64,000 nucleotides of DNA from Streptomyces minutiscleroticus (GTDB taxonomy: Bacteria > Actinomycetota > Actinomycetes > Streptomycetales > Streptomycetaceae). The notes under the pieces were generated by a model. It was given only the letters and a program-made list of their open reading frames with translations. It did not search any database and was not told where the DNA came from. Positions 24,806 through 33,313 of this stretch are shown here, in pieces; the stretch's first letter is position 1, and each line of letters starts with the position of its first letter. The stretch lies in the NCBI RefSeq assembly GCF_014650875.1, contig NZ_BMVU01000016.1, positions 1 through 64,000 on the forward strand, in the 5' to 3' direction. Position numbers and translations under genes: made by a program.

Positions 24806-25093
24806 TCAGGCGCGCTGCCTGCGCTCCCCCCGGTTGCCGCGCATGGCCGTGTAGAGCATGTCACCGATGAAGACGATCACCACGGCCGCCACGACCTGGA
24901 GGACGTGCCGCCCCCAGTCGATGCCCGGGGTGGCCTCGATGCCGAAGGCCCGGGCGAGCGCGTTGCCGACGATGCCGCCGATGATGCCGAAGATCGTCGT
25001 CAGCCACAGCGGGCTGTGCTGCTTGCCCGGGATGATGGCCTTGGCCAGCAGGCCCAGCACGAAACCGACGATGATTGCCCACAACCAGCCCAT
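24806..25093 (-). CDS. GlsB/YeaQ/YmgE-family small membrane protein
   Basis: This 95-aa protein has three hydrophobic helices (about 2-22, 31-50 and 68-88) with the family pattern GFVLGLLAKAIIPGKQ and TIFGIIGGIVGNALA. The family was named for a transglycosylase-associated protein in E. coli and is linked to stress responses, with no proven biochemical role. The start ATG 25093 follows AAGGAGG. It has a short basic tail. Confidence 0.9.
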   Translation of the reverse strand: MGWLWAIIVGFVLGLLAKAIIPGKQHSPLWLTTIFGIIGGIVGNALARAFGIEATPGIDWGRHVLQVVAAVVIVFIGDMLYTAMRGNRGERRQRA

Positions 25094-25328
25094 GGCTGCC
25101 TCCTTGAACGGCCCTACACGAGCAGTACGCCCAGTCTCGGTCCGTCCGCCATACGGCGCACGTCGAGGCGTCCGTACGGGGGACGGCGCAGCCGCCGTGC
25201 TCCGGTCCGCCTCCGCCCCCGGTCTCGAAGGCCGCCGGGCCACGGCGTACCGTGGGGGTGTTCGGGCCTCGCCCCCCGACCGGGTGCGGGGCAGGGGAGC
25301 GTGCCGTACGGGCGGATGGTGGAACGTG

Positions 25329-25706
25329 ATGCGCAAGCAGGCCGGCGGTGCCCAGGTGTTCCGGATCACCGGGGCCCGGCAGGGGCTCGCGGAGGACGTG
25401 CGCGGCCGGCAGCGCCGGTACGTCATCTCGATGTCGATCCGCACGGTGTCGGTGGTCCTCGCGGCCGTCCTGTGGAACGTCGAGCGGCACGTGGCGATCG
25501 TCGCGCTCGCCCTCGGCATGGTGCTCCCCTACATCGCCGTCGTGATCGCCAACGCGGGGCGGGAGAACGCGCCGTCGCTGCCGTCCACCTTCGTCACCGC
25601 GCCGGTCCGCCCCATGCTGACCGCGCCGCGGCAGGACGGCTCCGCGGAATCCGTCCCGGAGGACGCGGCCGGTCCCGCGGGGGGCGGACCGCACGAGCGG
25701 GCCTGA
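25329..25706 (+). CDS. DUF3099 membrane protein
   Basis: The 125-aa protein starts with a basic region containing FRITGARQGLAEDVRGRQRRY, the DUF3099 hallmark. Two helices follow (about 38-55 and 58-75), then an Ala/Pro-rich tail. DUF3099 proteins are widespread in Actinobacteria with no assigned role. ATG 25329 is preceded by GGTGGA; a GTG three bases earlier is an alternative. Confidence 0.85.
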   Translation: MRKQAGGAQVFRITGARQGLAEDVRGRQRRYVISMSIRTVSVVLAAVLWNVERHVAIVALALGMVLPYIAVVIANAGRENAPSLPSTFVTAPVRPMLTAPRQDGSAESVPEDAAGPAGGGPHERA

Positions 25707-25887
25707 TCCCGGGGGGCGTGACCCGGTCCGGCGGCCGGGCGGCGGGCCGTCCGACGCGGCGGCCGCCGGGAAGGTTGTACGGCGGCGGGTAAAAGCTCAG
25801 ATCAATCATGTTGTTCCGGTGCCGGTCGACGGGTCCCCCGTGACATACTGCGTACGCGCTCCGCATCCCCCGTCGGAGCGACGGACC

Positions 25888-25923
25888 GACGCCGGGCAGC
25901 TCCCCCCGTGGCTGCTCGGCGTC
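25888..25923 (+). terminator. Hairpin upstream of the zinc-ribbon-like gene
   Basis: A 13-bp stem with one G-T pair (arms GACGCCGGGCAGC and GCTGCTCGGCGTC) and a loop of about ten bases. It lies in the 277-base gap between the DUF3099 gene and the next gene, so it may terminate the former. It could also be an attenuator, but the downstream gene appears to have its own -10 at 25972. Confidence 0.5.
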
Positions 25924-25971
25924 GCCTTGTGCGCGCCCCGACGCGGCGTCCTCGCGTCCCCGCGCACGCGT

Positions 25972-25977
25972 TAGGGT
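25972..25977 (+). promoter_or_regulatory. -10 element for a leaderless gene
   Basis: TAGGGT ends 6 bases before the GTG at 25984, the spacing expected when transcription starts at the start codon. No ribosome binding site is present between them. Confidence 0.55.
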
Positions 25978-25983
25978 CGGTGC

Positions 25984-26250
25984 GTGAACCTGAACGTCCC
26001 CGGCACCGAGCCCTCCTCCCCCGTCTGCTCCGCCAAGGGCTGCCGTGCCGACGCGGTGTGGGTGCTGGCGTGGAACAACCCGAAGCTGCACACGCCCGAG
26101 CGCCGCAAGACCTGGCTCGCCTGCGAGGAGCACCGCGAGCACCTGTCGCAGTTCCTCGGCGTACGCGGTTTCCTCAAGGACGTCGTGCCGCTCGCGGAGT
26201 GGGAGGCGGCACAGGCGGCCTCCCTGGACCCCGCCGACCGTACGGACTGA
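25984..26250 (+). CDS. Small Cys/His-containing protein, unknown
   Basis: The 88-aa soluble protein has CSAKGC near residue 15 and CEEHREH near residue 48, a Cys/His arrangement that could bind zinc. It also has the conserved aromatic segment AVWVLAWNNPKLH. Similar proteins are conserved through Streptomyces and are sometimes mislabelled acetone carboxylase; I see no enzyme domain. The start at GTG 25984 is supported by the TAGGGT -10 element six bases upstream, implying a leaderless mRNA. Confidence 0.8.
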   Translation: MNLNVPGTEPSSPVCSAKGCRADAVWVLAWNNPKLHTPERRKTWLACEEHREHLSQFLGVRGFLKDVVPLAEWEAAQAASLDPADRTD

Positions 26251-26268
26251 CGGGCCCCGGGCGGGCGG

Positions 26269-27258
26269 TCAGCCGCCGATCGCCGACATCGGCCGGTCGG
26301 GCTGGAGGAACGTCGGGTCGTCGAGGCCCGAGCCGGCCTTCTTGCCCCACATCGCGAGCCGCCAGATCCGGGCGATCTCCTCGTCGGGGGCGTCCGAGCG
26401 CAGCGCGGCGCGCAGGTCCGTCTCCTCGCGGGCGAACAGGCACGTCCGCACCTGCCCGTCGGCCGTCAGCCGGGTGCGGTCGCAGGCCGCGCAGAACGGG
26501 CGGGTGACCGAGGCGATCACGCCGACGCGGTGCGGGCCGCCGTCCACGACCCAGCGCTCGGCCGGGGCGGAGCCGCGCTCCTCGGAGCCCTCGGGCGTGA
26601 GCGTGAAGCGCGTGCGCAGCGAGGCGAGGATGTCGCCGGCGGTGACCATGCCCTCGCGCTTCCAGCCGTGCTGGGCGTCCAGGGGCATCTGCTCGATGAA
26701 GCGCAGTTCGTAGTCGTGCTCGACGGCCCAGGCCAGGAGGTCGGGGGCCTCGTCGTCGTTCAGGCCCGGCATCAGGACGGTGTTGACCTTCACGGGGGTC
26801 AGACCCGCGTCGCGGGCGGCCTCGAGGCCCTCCAGGACGTCCTTGTGGCGGTCGCGGCGGGTGAGGGTCTTGAAGACGTCGGGACGGAGCGTGTCCAGCG
26901 AGACGTTGACCCGGTCCAGGCCCGCGGCCCTCAGGGCGGCGGCCGTGCGCCGCAGGCCGATGCCGTTCGTGGTCAGGGAGATCTGCGGCCGGGGCTCCAG
27001 GGCGGCCACGCGCTCCACGATGCCGGGCAGCCCGGGGCGCAGCAGCGGCTCGCCGCCGGTGAAGCGGACCTCGGTGATCCCCAGGTCGCGGACGGCGATG
27101 CCGACGAGGCGGACGATCTCGTCGTCCGTCAGGAGGTCGGGCTTGGCCAGCCACTGCAGGCCCTCCTCCGGCATGCAGTACGTGCAACGCAGATTGCACC
27201 GGTCGGTCAGCGAGACACGGAGGTCCGTGGCCGCGCGGCCGTAGGTGTCGACGAGCAC
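26269..27258 (-). CDS. moaA: GTP 3',8-cyclase (molybdenum cofactor biosynthesis MoaA)
   Basis: The 329-aa radical SAM enzyme has the N-terminal cluster motif CNLRCTYC (C21, C25, C28), the GGEPLLRPG SAM loop, and a second C-terminal cluster site around FCAACDRTRLTADGQVRTC. It ends with the two glycines (AIGG) required for activity. It makes 3',8-cyclo-GTP, the first step to molybdopterin. No other moa genes are adjacent. GTG 27258 is the first start of the family-length protein. Confidence 0.96.
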   Translation of the reverse strand: MLVDTYGRAATDLRVSLTDRCNLRCTYCMPEEGLQWLAKPDLLTDDEIVRLVGIAVRDLGITEVRFTGGEPLLRPGLPGIVERVAALEPRPQISLTTNGIGLRRTAAALRAAGLDRVNVSLDTLRPDVFKTLTRRDRHKDVLEGLEAARDAGLTPVKVNTVLMPGLNDDEAPDLLAWAVEHDYELRFIEQMPLDAQHGWKREGMVTAGDILASLRTRFTLTPEGSEERGSAPAERWVVDGGPHRVGVIASVTRPFCAACDRTRLTADGQVRTCLFAREETDLRAALRSDAPDEEIARIWRLAMWGKKAGSGLDDPTFLQPDRPMSAIGG

Positions 27259-27428
27259 CTGGCCCCCTCTCCCCTTCGTCGGGCTCCGGCCGTCCGCGCC
27301 GGGACGGCCCGCTTGTCCGGTTCCCTGCTCCGGCGAGCCTACGCGACGTCACCGACAACGTGTGCGGTCCGGTCGCACGGGACGCCGCGCGGCCGCGTCG
27401 CAGGGTGCCACGGCGCGGCCGCGGGGCC

Positions 27429-27458
27429 GGGGCGCGGGCACCGCGGTGCCCGCGCCCC
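27429..27458 (-). terminator. Terminator after the acetate symporter gene
   Basis: A perfect 13-bp stem (27429-27441 with 27446-27458) with a 4-base loop begins 10 bases past the symporter stop at 27468 on the minus strand. Confidence 0.85.
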
Positions 27459-27467
27459 GACGGGGCG

Positions 27468-29105
27468 TCAGTGCGCCCCGGTGCCCGTGAGGGAACGGAC
27501 CTCCAGCTCGGCGTACTTGCCGGCGTCCGGCTCCTCCTTGGACAGCAGCGTGCCGATCCAGCCCAGCAGGAAGCCGACCGGGATGGAGATCAGGCCCGGG
27601 TTCTCCAGCGGGAACCAGTGGAAGTCGACGTCGGGGAACATCGACGTCTCCTTGCCCGAGACCACCGGCGAGAACAGCACCAGGAGCACCGCCGAGGCCA
27701 GGCCGCCGTAGATCGACCACAGCGCGCCCTGGGTGGTGAACCGCTTCCAGAACAGGCTGTAGAGGATGGTCGGCAGGTTCGCGGAGGCGGCGACGGCGAA
27801 GGCGAGGGCCACCAGGCCGGCGACGTTGAGGTCGCGGGCGAGGGCGCCCAGGGCGATGGAGACGACGCCGATGGCGACGGTCGCCCAGCGCGCGGCCCTG
27901 ACCTCCTCCTTCTCGGTGGCCTGCCCCTTCTTGATGACGTTGGCGTAGATGTCGTGCGCGAACGACGAGGACGAGGCGAGGGTCAGGCCCGCGACCACCG
28001 CGAGGATGGTGGCGAAGGCGACCGCCGAGATGGTGGCGAGCAGGATGGCGCCCCAGCTGGAGTCGACGCCGCCCAGGTGCAGGGCGAGCAGCGGCGCGGC
28101 CGTGTTGCCCGCCTTGTTGGAGGCGATGATCTCGTCCGGCTTGATCAGCGCGGCCGCGCCGAAGCCGAGGGCGATGGTCATCAGGTAGAAGGCGCCGATG
28201 ATGCCGATGGCCCAGTTCACCGACTTGCGGGCGGCCTTGGCCGTCGGGACGGTGTAGAAGCGGATCAGGATGTGCGGCAGGCCCGCGGTGCCCAGGACCA
28301 GCGCGATGCCCAGCGAGAGGAAGTCCAGCTTGGACGTCGCGGTGAGGCCGTACTTCAGGCCCGGCTCCAGGAAGGCCGCGCCCTTGCCGCTGTTCTCGGC
28401 GGCCGAGCCCAGCAGGTCGGAGACGTTGAAGTCGAACTTCAGCAGCACCAGGAAGGTGATCAGGAGGGTGCCGAAGATCAGCAGGACGGCCTTGACCATC
28501 TGCACCCAGGTGGTGCCCTTCATGCCGCCGATGGTGACGTAGACGATCATCAGGACGCCGACCAGGGCGACGATGGCGATCTTGCCGCCGTCGCTGGTGA
28601 TGCCGAGGAGCAGCGAGACGAGGACGCCCGCGCCCGCCATCTGCGCCAGCAGGTAGAAGATCGACACGACGATGGTGGAGGCGCCGGCGGCGGTGCGCAC
28701 CGGGCGCTGGCGCATGCGGTACGCGAGGACGTCGCCCATCGTGTAGCGCCCCGAGTTGCGCAGCGGCTCGGCGACCAGCAGCAGCGCCACCAGCCAGGCG
28801 ACGAGGAAGCCGATGGAGTACAGGAAGCCGTCGTACCCGAACAGGGCGATGGCGCCCGCGATGCCGAGGAACGACGCGGCGGACATGTAGTCGCCGGAGA
28901 CGGCGAGGCCGTTCTGGAAGCCGGAGAACTGGCGTCCGCCCGCGTAGAAGTCGGCGGCGTCCTTGGTCTGCCGGCCGGCCCACACGGTGATGACGAGGGT
29001 GGCCACCACGAAGACCGAGAACAGGGTGATGATCAGCGGCCGGTGCTCGCTCGCCTCGCCCGCGGCGAGCTGGAGCTGCTGGACCTGGGTGATCGCGGGG
29101 CTCAT
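27468..29105 (-). CDS. actP: Sodium:solute symporter, cation acetate type (ActP-like)
   Basis: The 545-aa protein has about thirteen helices of the SSSF family. Family features include FYAGGRQFSGFQNGLAVSGDYMSAASFLG, GAIALFGYDG, and the sodium-site region GLTLASSSSFAHD. Orthologs take up acetate and other short-chain carboxylates with a cation. It is encoded directly after a DUF485 gene with a 4-base overlap, the standard actP-yjcH arrangement. ATG 29105 is the start; an in-frame extension to 29180 runs inside the DUF485 gene. Confidence 0.94.
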   Translation of the reverse strand: MSPAITQVQQLQLAAGEASEHRPLIITLFSVFVVATLVITVWAGRQTKDAADFYAGGRQFSGFQNGLAVSGDYMSAASFLGIAGAIALFGYDGFLYSIGFLVAWLVALLLVAEPLRNSGRYTMGDVLAYRMRQRPVRTAAGASTIVVSIFYLLAQMAGAGVLVSLLLGITSDGGKIAIVALVGVLMIVYVTIGGMKGTTWVQMVKAVLLIFGTLLITFLVLLKFDFNVSDLLGSAAENSGKGAAFLEPGLKYGLTATSKLDFLSLGIALVLGTAGLPHILIRFYTVPTAKAARKSVNWAIGIIGAFYLMTIALGFGAAALIKPDEIIASNKAGNTAAPLLALHLGGVDSSWGAILLATISAVAFATILAVVAGLTLASSSSFAHDIYANVIKKGQATEKEEVRAARWATVAIGVVSIALGALARDLNVAGLVALAFAVAASANLPTILYSLFWKRFTTQGALWSIYGGLASAVLLVLFSPVVSGKETSMFPDVDFHWFPLENPGLISIPVGFLLGWIGTLLSKEEPDAGKYAELEVRSLTGTGAH

Positions 29106-29458
29106 GCGCCGCCCTCCATCCGGGACTTGATCGCCTCGGCCCTGGGGTCGAGCTTCGTGGCGGCGTGCCGCGAGTACCACCAGGCGATGAGGAAGGTGGT
29201 GAGGAACTGGGCGAGGCCCAGGACCAGGGCCACGTTGATGTTGCCGAACAGCTTGGTGCCCATGAAGCCGCCCGCGTAGTTCGACAGCAGGACGTACAGC
29301 AGGTACCAGGCGATGAAGGCGACGGTCAGCGGGAAGGCGAACGAGCGGTGCGCGCGGCGCAGTTCACCGAACTCCGCGCTCTGCTGGACCTCGACGAACT
29401 CCTCGGTGGAGGGGAGCGGGGGCTGTGATTTCGAGGGTGGCGGTGCGTCGGTGGCCAC
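29102..29458 (-). CDS. DUF485 membrane protein (YjcH-like)
   Basis: The 118-aa protein has a polar N-terminal third and two helices (about 48-68 and 78-100) with the DUF485 pattern EFGELRRAHRSFAFPLTVAF and ALVLGLAQFLTTFLIAWWYS. It is the usual partner of acetate symporters and is translated just before it. GTG 29458 has GAGGAG five to six bases upstream. Confidence 0.92.
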   Translation of the reverse strand: MATDAPPPSKSQPPLPSTEEFVEVQQSAEFGELRRAHRSFAFPLTVAFIAWYLLYVLLSNYAGGFMGTKLFGNINVALVLGLAQFLTTFLIAWWYSRHAATKLDPRAEAIKSRMEGGA

Positions 29459-29716
29459 GGGGTCTCCTCGCGGTGCGGGTGCGGTGTCGGTGGTGGACGG
29501 CGGCGGACAGGGACCGGGAAGCACGGACGGCGGGCAGCACGGGACAACGGCCCGGTCGTGACGTGGATCACGCGGATCGGGTCGCGATGGTAGAGCCACG
29601 GGCCGAGATCCGACAGGGGGCCGGGCCGGGTCCGCGCTTCCTGCACAAGGGCACGGCGCAGCCCGGGGAGCGGTTCAATTCCCCGCCGCTCTTTTCGAAG
29701 TCATTTCCGGAAAACG

Positions 29717-29746
29717 TTGCTGGCCAGGAAGAACGGGATATAGCGT
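29717..29746 (+). promoter_or_regulatory. Candidate promoter of the first subtilase gene
   Basis: TTGCTG (29717-29722) and TAGCGT (29741-29746) are separated by 18 bases, matching the Streptomyces vegetative type. They lie about 80 bases upstream of the subtilase start in a locally AT-richer stretch. The whole 29459-29827 gap (369 bases) holds this and the promoter of the DUF485 operon; I see nothing else in it. Confidence 0.5.
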
Positions 29747-29827
29747 CGCCCTGCACCACCCCGTCATGTACCTGCCCGACACCACCTGTGCCCGGGCGGG
29801 TGTCGCTCAGGATGATGTGGAGACCCC

Positions 29828-31354
29828 ATGGCTCATCTGCGTTCCAGACGCCGGGCTGCCCTCGCCGTGCCGGCCGCGCTGGCCCTGACGGCCACGCTCG
29901 GCTTCCTGCCCGGCGTCGCCTCGGCCGCCGAGCGCACCGCGCCCGCGACGGCGGCCGCGGACGGACCGTCCCTGGCGTACGTGGTCAACACCCGGACGGA
30001 CCACCGCACGACAGCGACGGTGGAGAAGGCGATAGCCCGGGCCGGGGGGACGGTCGTCACCACGTACGAGAAGATCGGCGTGATCGTCGTCCACTCGGCC
30101 GCCACGGACTTCGCGGAGCGCATCCGCGCGGTGCGCGGGGTGCAGTCGGCGGGCGCGACCCGCACGGCGCCGCTGACCGCCGCCGGCACGACGGACGAGG
30201 GCGCCGTGCAGCGCCTGACGGCGGCGGAGGCGAAGCGGACCGCCGCGCGCGGCGCCGAGGGCGCGGAGCCCCTGGAGGCCGACCAGTGGGACCTGCGCGC
30301 GATAGGCGCCGACAAGGCCGCGAGGATCGACCCCGGCAGCCGCGGGGTGACCGTCGCCGTGATCGACACCGGCGTCGACGACACCCACCCGGACCTGGCC
30401 CCCAACTTCTCCGCGGCGCAGTCCGCGAACTGCGTCGGCGGCAAGGCCGACACCAGCGAGGGCGCCTGGCGCCCGTACGACCCGGCCGAGGACTACCACG
30501 GCACGCACGTGGCCGGTGAGATAGCCGCGGCCCGCAACGGCGTCGGCGTCGCCGGCGTCGCCCCCGGCGTCAAGGTCGCCGGCATCAAGGTGAGCGACCC
30601 GGACAACGGCCTCTTCTACCCGGAGAACGTCGTCTGCGCCTTCGTGTTCGCCGCCGACCACGGCGTGGAGATCACGAACAACAGCTACTACGTGGACCCC
30701 TGGCTCTACAACTGCCTGGACGACCCGGACCAGCGCGCGATCGTCGACGCGGTCAACAGGGCCCAGCTGTACGCCCAGAAGAAGGGCACCCTCAACGTCG
30801 CCTCGGCGGGCAACTCCAACCACGACCTGGACTCCGACGCGATCGTCGACGACACCAGCCCCGACGACTCCACCGCGGTCACGCGCACGATCGACCCGCA
30901 CACGTGCTTCGACGTGCCGACCCAGCTCCCGGGCGTGGTCACGGTCAGCGCCACCGGCGTGAAGGGCGCCAAGTCCTACTACTCGACCTACGGCAGGGGC
31001 GTCGTCGACGTCGCGGCGCCGGGCGGCGACAAGTACCAGATCCCGGACACCCCGTCGGCCAACGGCCGCATCCTGTCCACGCTGCCGGGCGGCGAGTACG
31101 GGTTCCTGCAGGGCACGTCCATGGCCTCGCCGCACGTCGCGGGCGTCGCCGCGCTGCTGAAGTCCACGCACCCGCACGCCGGCCCGGCGCAGCTGCAGGC
31201 GCTGCTCAAGGCCCAGGCCGACGCGAAGGCGTGCCCGAGCGAGCCCTACGACGGCGACGGCGACGGCGTCGTGGACGCCACCTGCGAGGGCGGTCCCCGC
31301 GCGAACGGCTTCTACGGCGCCGGCGTCGTGAACGCGCTGAAGGCCGTCAAGTAG
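29828..31354 (+). CDS. Secreted S8 serine protease (subtilase), copy A
   Basis: The 508-aa preproprotein has a signal peptide (core about 12-30, cleavage near ASA/AER) and an I9-type inhibitor prodomain (about 48-120). The subtilisin domain carries the triad D180 (VIDTGVDDTHPD), H224 (YHGTHVAG) and S431 (GTSMASPHVAG); the oxyanion Asn lies in SAGNSNHD. Near the C-terminus an acidic DGDGDGVVDA loop resembles an EF-hand or dockerin calcium site. It is extracellular and is followed 199 bases later by a paralog with the same architecture. ATG 29828 has only a weak ribosome binding site. Confidence 0.94.
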   Translation: MAHLRSRRRAALAVPAALALTATLGFLPGVASAAERTAPATAAADGPSLAYVVNTRTDHRTTATVEKAIARAGGTVVTTYEKIGVIVVHSAATDFAERIRAVRGVQSAGATRTAPLTAAGTTDEGAVQRLTAAEAKRTAARGAEGAEPLEADQWDLRAIGADKAARIDPGSRGVTVAVIDTGVDDTHPDLAPNFSAAQSANCVGGKADTSEGAWRPYDPAEDYHGTHVAGEIAAARNGVGVAGVAPGVKVAGIKVSDPDNGLFYPENVVCAFVFAADHGVEITNNSYYVDPWLYNCLDDPDQRAIVDAVNRAQLYAQKKGTLNVASAGNSNHDLDSDAIVDDTSPDDSTAVTRTIDPHTCFDVPTQLPGVVTVSATGVKGAKSYYSTYGRGVVDVAAPGGDKYQIPDTPSANGRILSTLPGGEYGFLQGTSMASPHVAGVAALLKSTHPHAGPAQLQALLKAQADAKACPSEPYDGDGDGVVDATCEGGPRANGFYGAGVVNALKAVK

Positions 31355-31553
31355 CCCGGCCGTCCGCCGCGCGCCGCGCCCCTGCCGCCCGCCGGCACGG
31401 AGCACCGGCGCGCGGGGGCGGGCCGCGGGGAGGCACCGCGCCGTACCCCTCCTCCCCTCCCCCGGACCCCCGCACGTCCCGGACGTCCGGCGCCCCGCGC
31501 CCGCGGCGCCGCCCGCACGGACCCCTTCCTCCGACGAACGAACTGGAGATCCC

Positions 31554-33101
31554 ATGACCGCGTCCCTCCCGCGCTCCCGCCGCGCCGCGGCCGTCCCGCT
31601 CGGCATGGCCCTCGCCACGGCCCTGGCCTTCCTGCCGAACGCCACCGCCTCCGCCGCCGACACCGACGCCTCCCTGGCCGCCGGCACCGCGGCGGCCACC
31701 GCCTCCGCCGACGCCGAGTCGCTCAGCTACGTGGTCAACGTCCGCGCCGGCACGGTGTCCCCGCAGATCAAGAAGGCCGTCACCGCGGCCGGCGGCACGA
31801 TCGTGACGTCGTACGACAAGATCGGCGTGATCGTCGTCCACTCCTCGGACGCCGACTTCGCGAAGAAGATCCGCAAGGTGCGCGGCGTGGAGTCGGCCGG
31901 CGCCACCCGCACCGCGCCGCTGCCCTCGGCGGCCACGGCCGACATGGGCACGCCGAAGGTGCTCAGCGCCGAGGAGGTCGCCTCCGCCGACGCCGAGGCG
32001 GCCGGGGGCCAGGACCCGCTGGAGTCGCTGCAGTGGGACCTGCCCGCCATCAAGGCGGACAAGGCGCACCAGAAGTCGCTCGGCAGCAGCAAGGTCACCG
32101 TCGCCGTGATCGACACCGGCGTCGACGACACCCACCCGGACATCGCGCCGAACTTCGACCGCGAGGCCTCGGTCAACTGCGTGTCGGGCAAGCCGGACAC
32201 CACCGACGGCGCCTGGCGGCCCGGCGCGGCGGAGAGCCCGCACGGCACGCACGTGGCGGGCGAGATAGCCGCCGCCAAGAACGGCGTCGGCATGACGGGC
32301 GTCGCGCCCGGCGTGAAGGTCTCCGGCATCAAGGTCTCCACCACGGAGGGCTTCTTCTACACCGAGGCGGTCGTCTGCGGCTTCATGTGGGCCGCCGAGC
32401 ACGACGTCGACGTGACGAACAACAGCTATTACACCGACCCGTGGTACTTCAACTGCAAGAACGACCCCGACCAGAAGGCCCTGGTCGAGGCGGTCGAGCG
32501 CGCCTCGTCGTACGCGGAGAGGAAGGGCACCGTCAACGTCGCGGCGGCGGGCAACGAGAACTACGACCTGGCGGCCGACTCGATCACCGACCCGTCCTCG
32601 CCCAACGACACCACCCCCTCGGACCGCGAGATCGACCCGTCGAAGTGCCTCGACATCCCGACCCAGCTCCCGGGTGTCGTGACGGTCGCCTCGACCGGCG
32701 CCAAGGGCATCAAGTCGTCCTTCTCCAACTACGGTCTGGGCGTCATCGACATCGCGGCCCCCGGCGGCGACTCGACCGCCTACCAGACGCCGGCGCCCCC
32801 GGCCACCAGCGGTCTGATCCTGGGCACGCTGCCCGGCGGCTCGTGGGGTTACATGGCCGGTACGTCGATGGCGTCGCCGCACGTCGCGGGCGTCGCCGCG
32901 CTCATCAGGTCGACGCACCCGCACGCCACGCCCGCGCTGGTGAAGACCCTGCTGTACGCGGAGGCCGACGCCACGCCGTGCACCGAGCCGTACGACATCG
33001 ACGGCGACGGCGAGACGGACGCGGTCTGCGAGGGCTCCAAGCTCCGCAACGGCTTCTACGGCTGGGGCACCGCCGACGCGCTGGACGCGGTGACGAAGTA
33101 G
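31554..33101 (+). CDS. Secreted S8 serine protease (subtilase), copy B
   Basis: The 515-aa paralog of the preceding gene has the same layout: signal peptide (cleavage near ASA/ADT), I9-type prodomain, and subtilisin domain with D187, H230 and S438. It also has the terminal DIDGDGETDA acidic loop. The two proteins match along the whole length, including the ITNNSYY/VTNNSYY region and the Cys positions, so they arose by tandem duplication. GGAG lies about eight bases before ATG 31554. The inter-gene spacer shows no strong terminator, so partial read-through is possible. Confidence 0.94.
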   Translation: MTASLPRSRRAAAVPLGMALATALAFLPNATASAADTDASLAAGTAAATASADAESLSYVVNVRAGTVSPQIKKAVTAAGGTIVTSYDKIGVIVVHSSDADFAKKIRKVRGVESAGATRTAPLPSAATADMGTPKVLSAEEVASADAEAAGGQDPLESLQWDLPAIKADKAHQKSLGSSKVTVAVIDTGVDDTHPDIAPNFDREASVNCVSGKPDTTDGAWRPGAAESPHGTHVAGEIAAAKNGVGMTGVAPGVKVSGIKVSTTEGFFYTEAVVCGFMWAAEHDVDVTNNSYYTDPWYFNCKNDPDQKALVEAVERASSYAERKGTVNVAAAGNENYDLAADSITDPSSPNDTTPSDREIDPSKCLDIPTQLPGVVTVASTGAKGIKSSFSNYGLGVIDIAAPGGDSTAYQTPAPPATSGLILGTLPGGSWGYMAGTSMASPHVAGVAALIRSTHPHATPALVKTLLYAEADATPCTEPYDIDGDGETDAVCEGSKLRNGFYGWGTADALDAVTK

Positions 33102-33147
33102 GCGCACGCCGCGCGGGGACCCGGGACGGTCCTCTGCGCGCACACGA

Positions 33148-33180
33148 CCGGGGCCGGACGCGTGACGCGTCCGGCCCCGG
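33148..33180 (+). terminator. Terminator after the subtilase pair
   Basis: A perfect 15-bp stem (33148-33162 with 33166-33180) with a 3-base loop lies 47 bases past the stop of copy B. Confidence 0.85.
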
Positions 33181-33313
33181 CGCGTCGTGGACGGGGACGG
33201 GGACGGCCGGAAAGCCGTACGACGGGGCCGGGACGGAAGGCGGGCCGTACGCCCTGGCCGGAGACGCGGGAGGCGTGCGGCCGGGACGGCGGAGAGACGG
33301 ACGGGAGAGGCGC

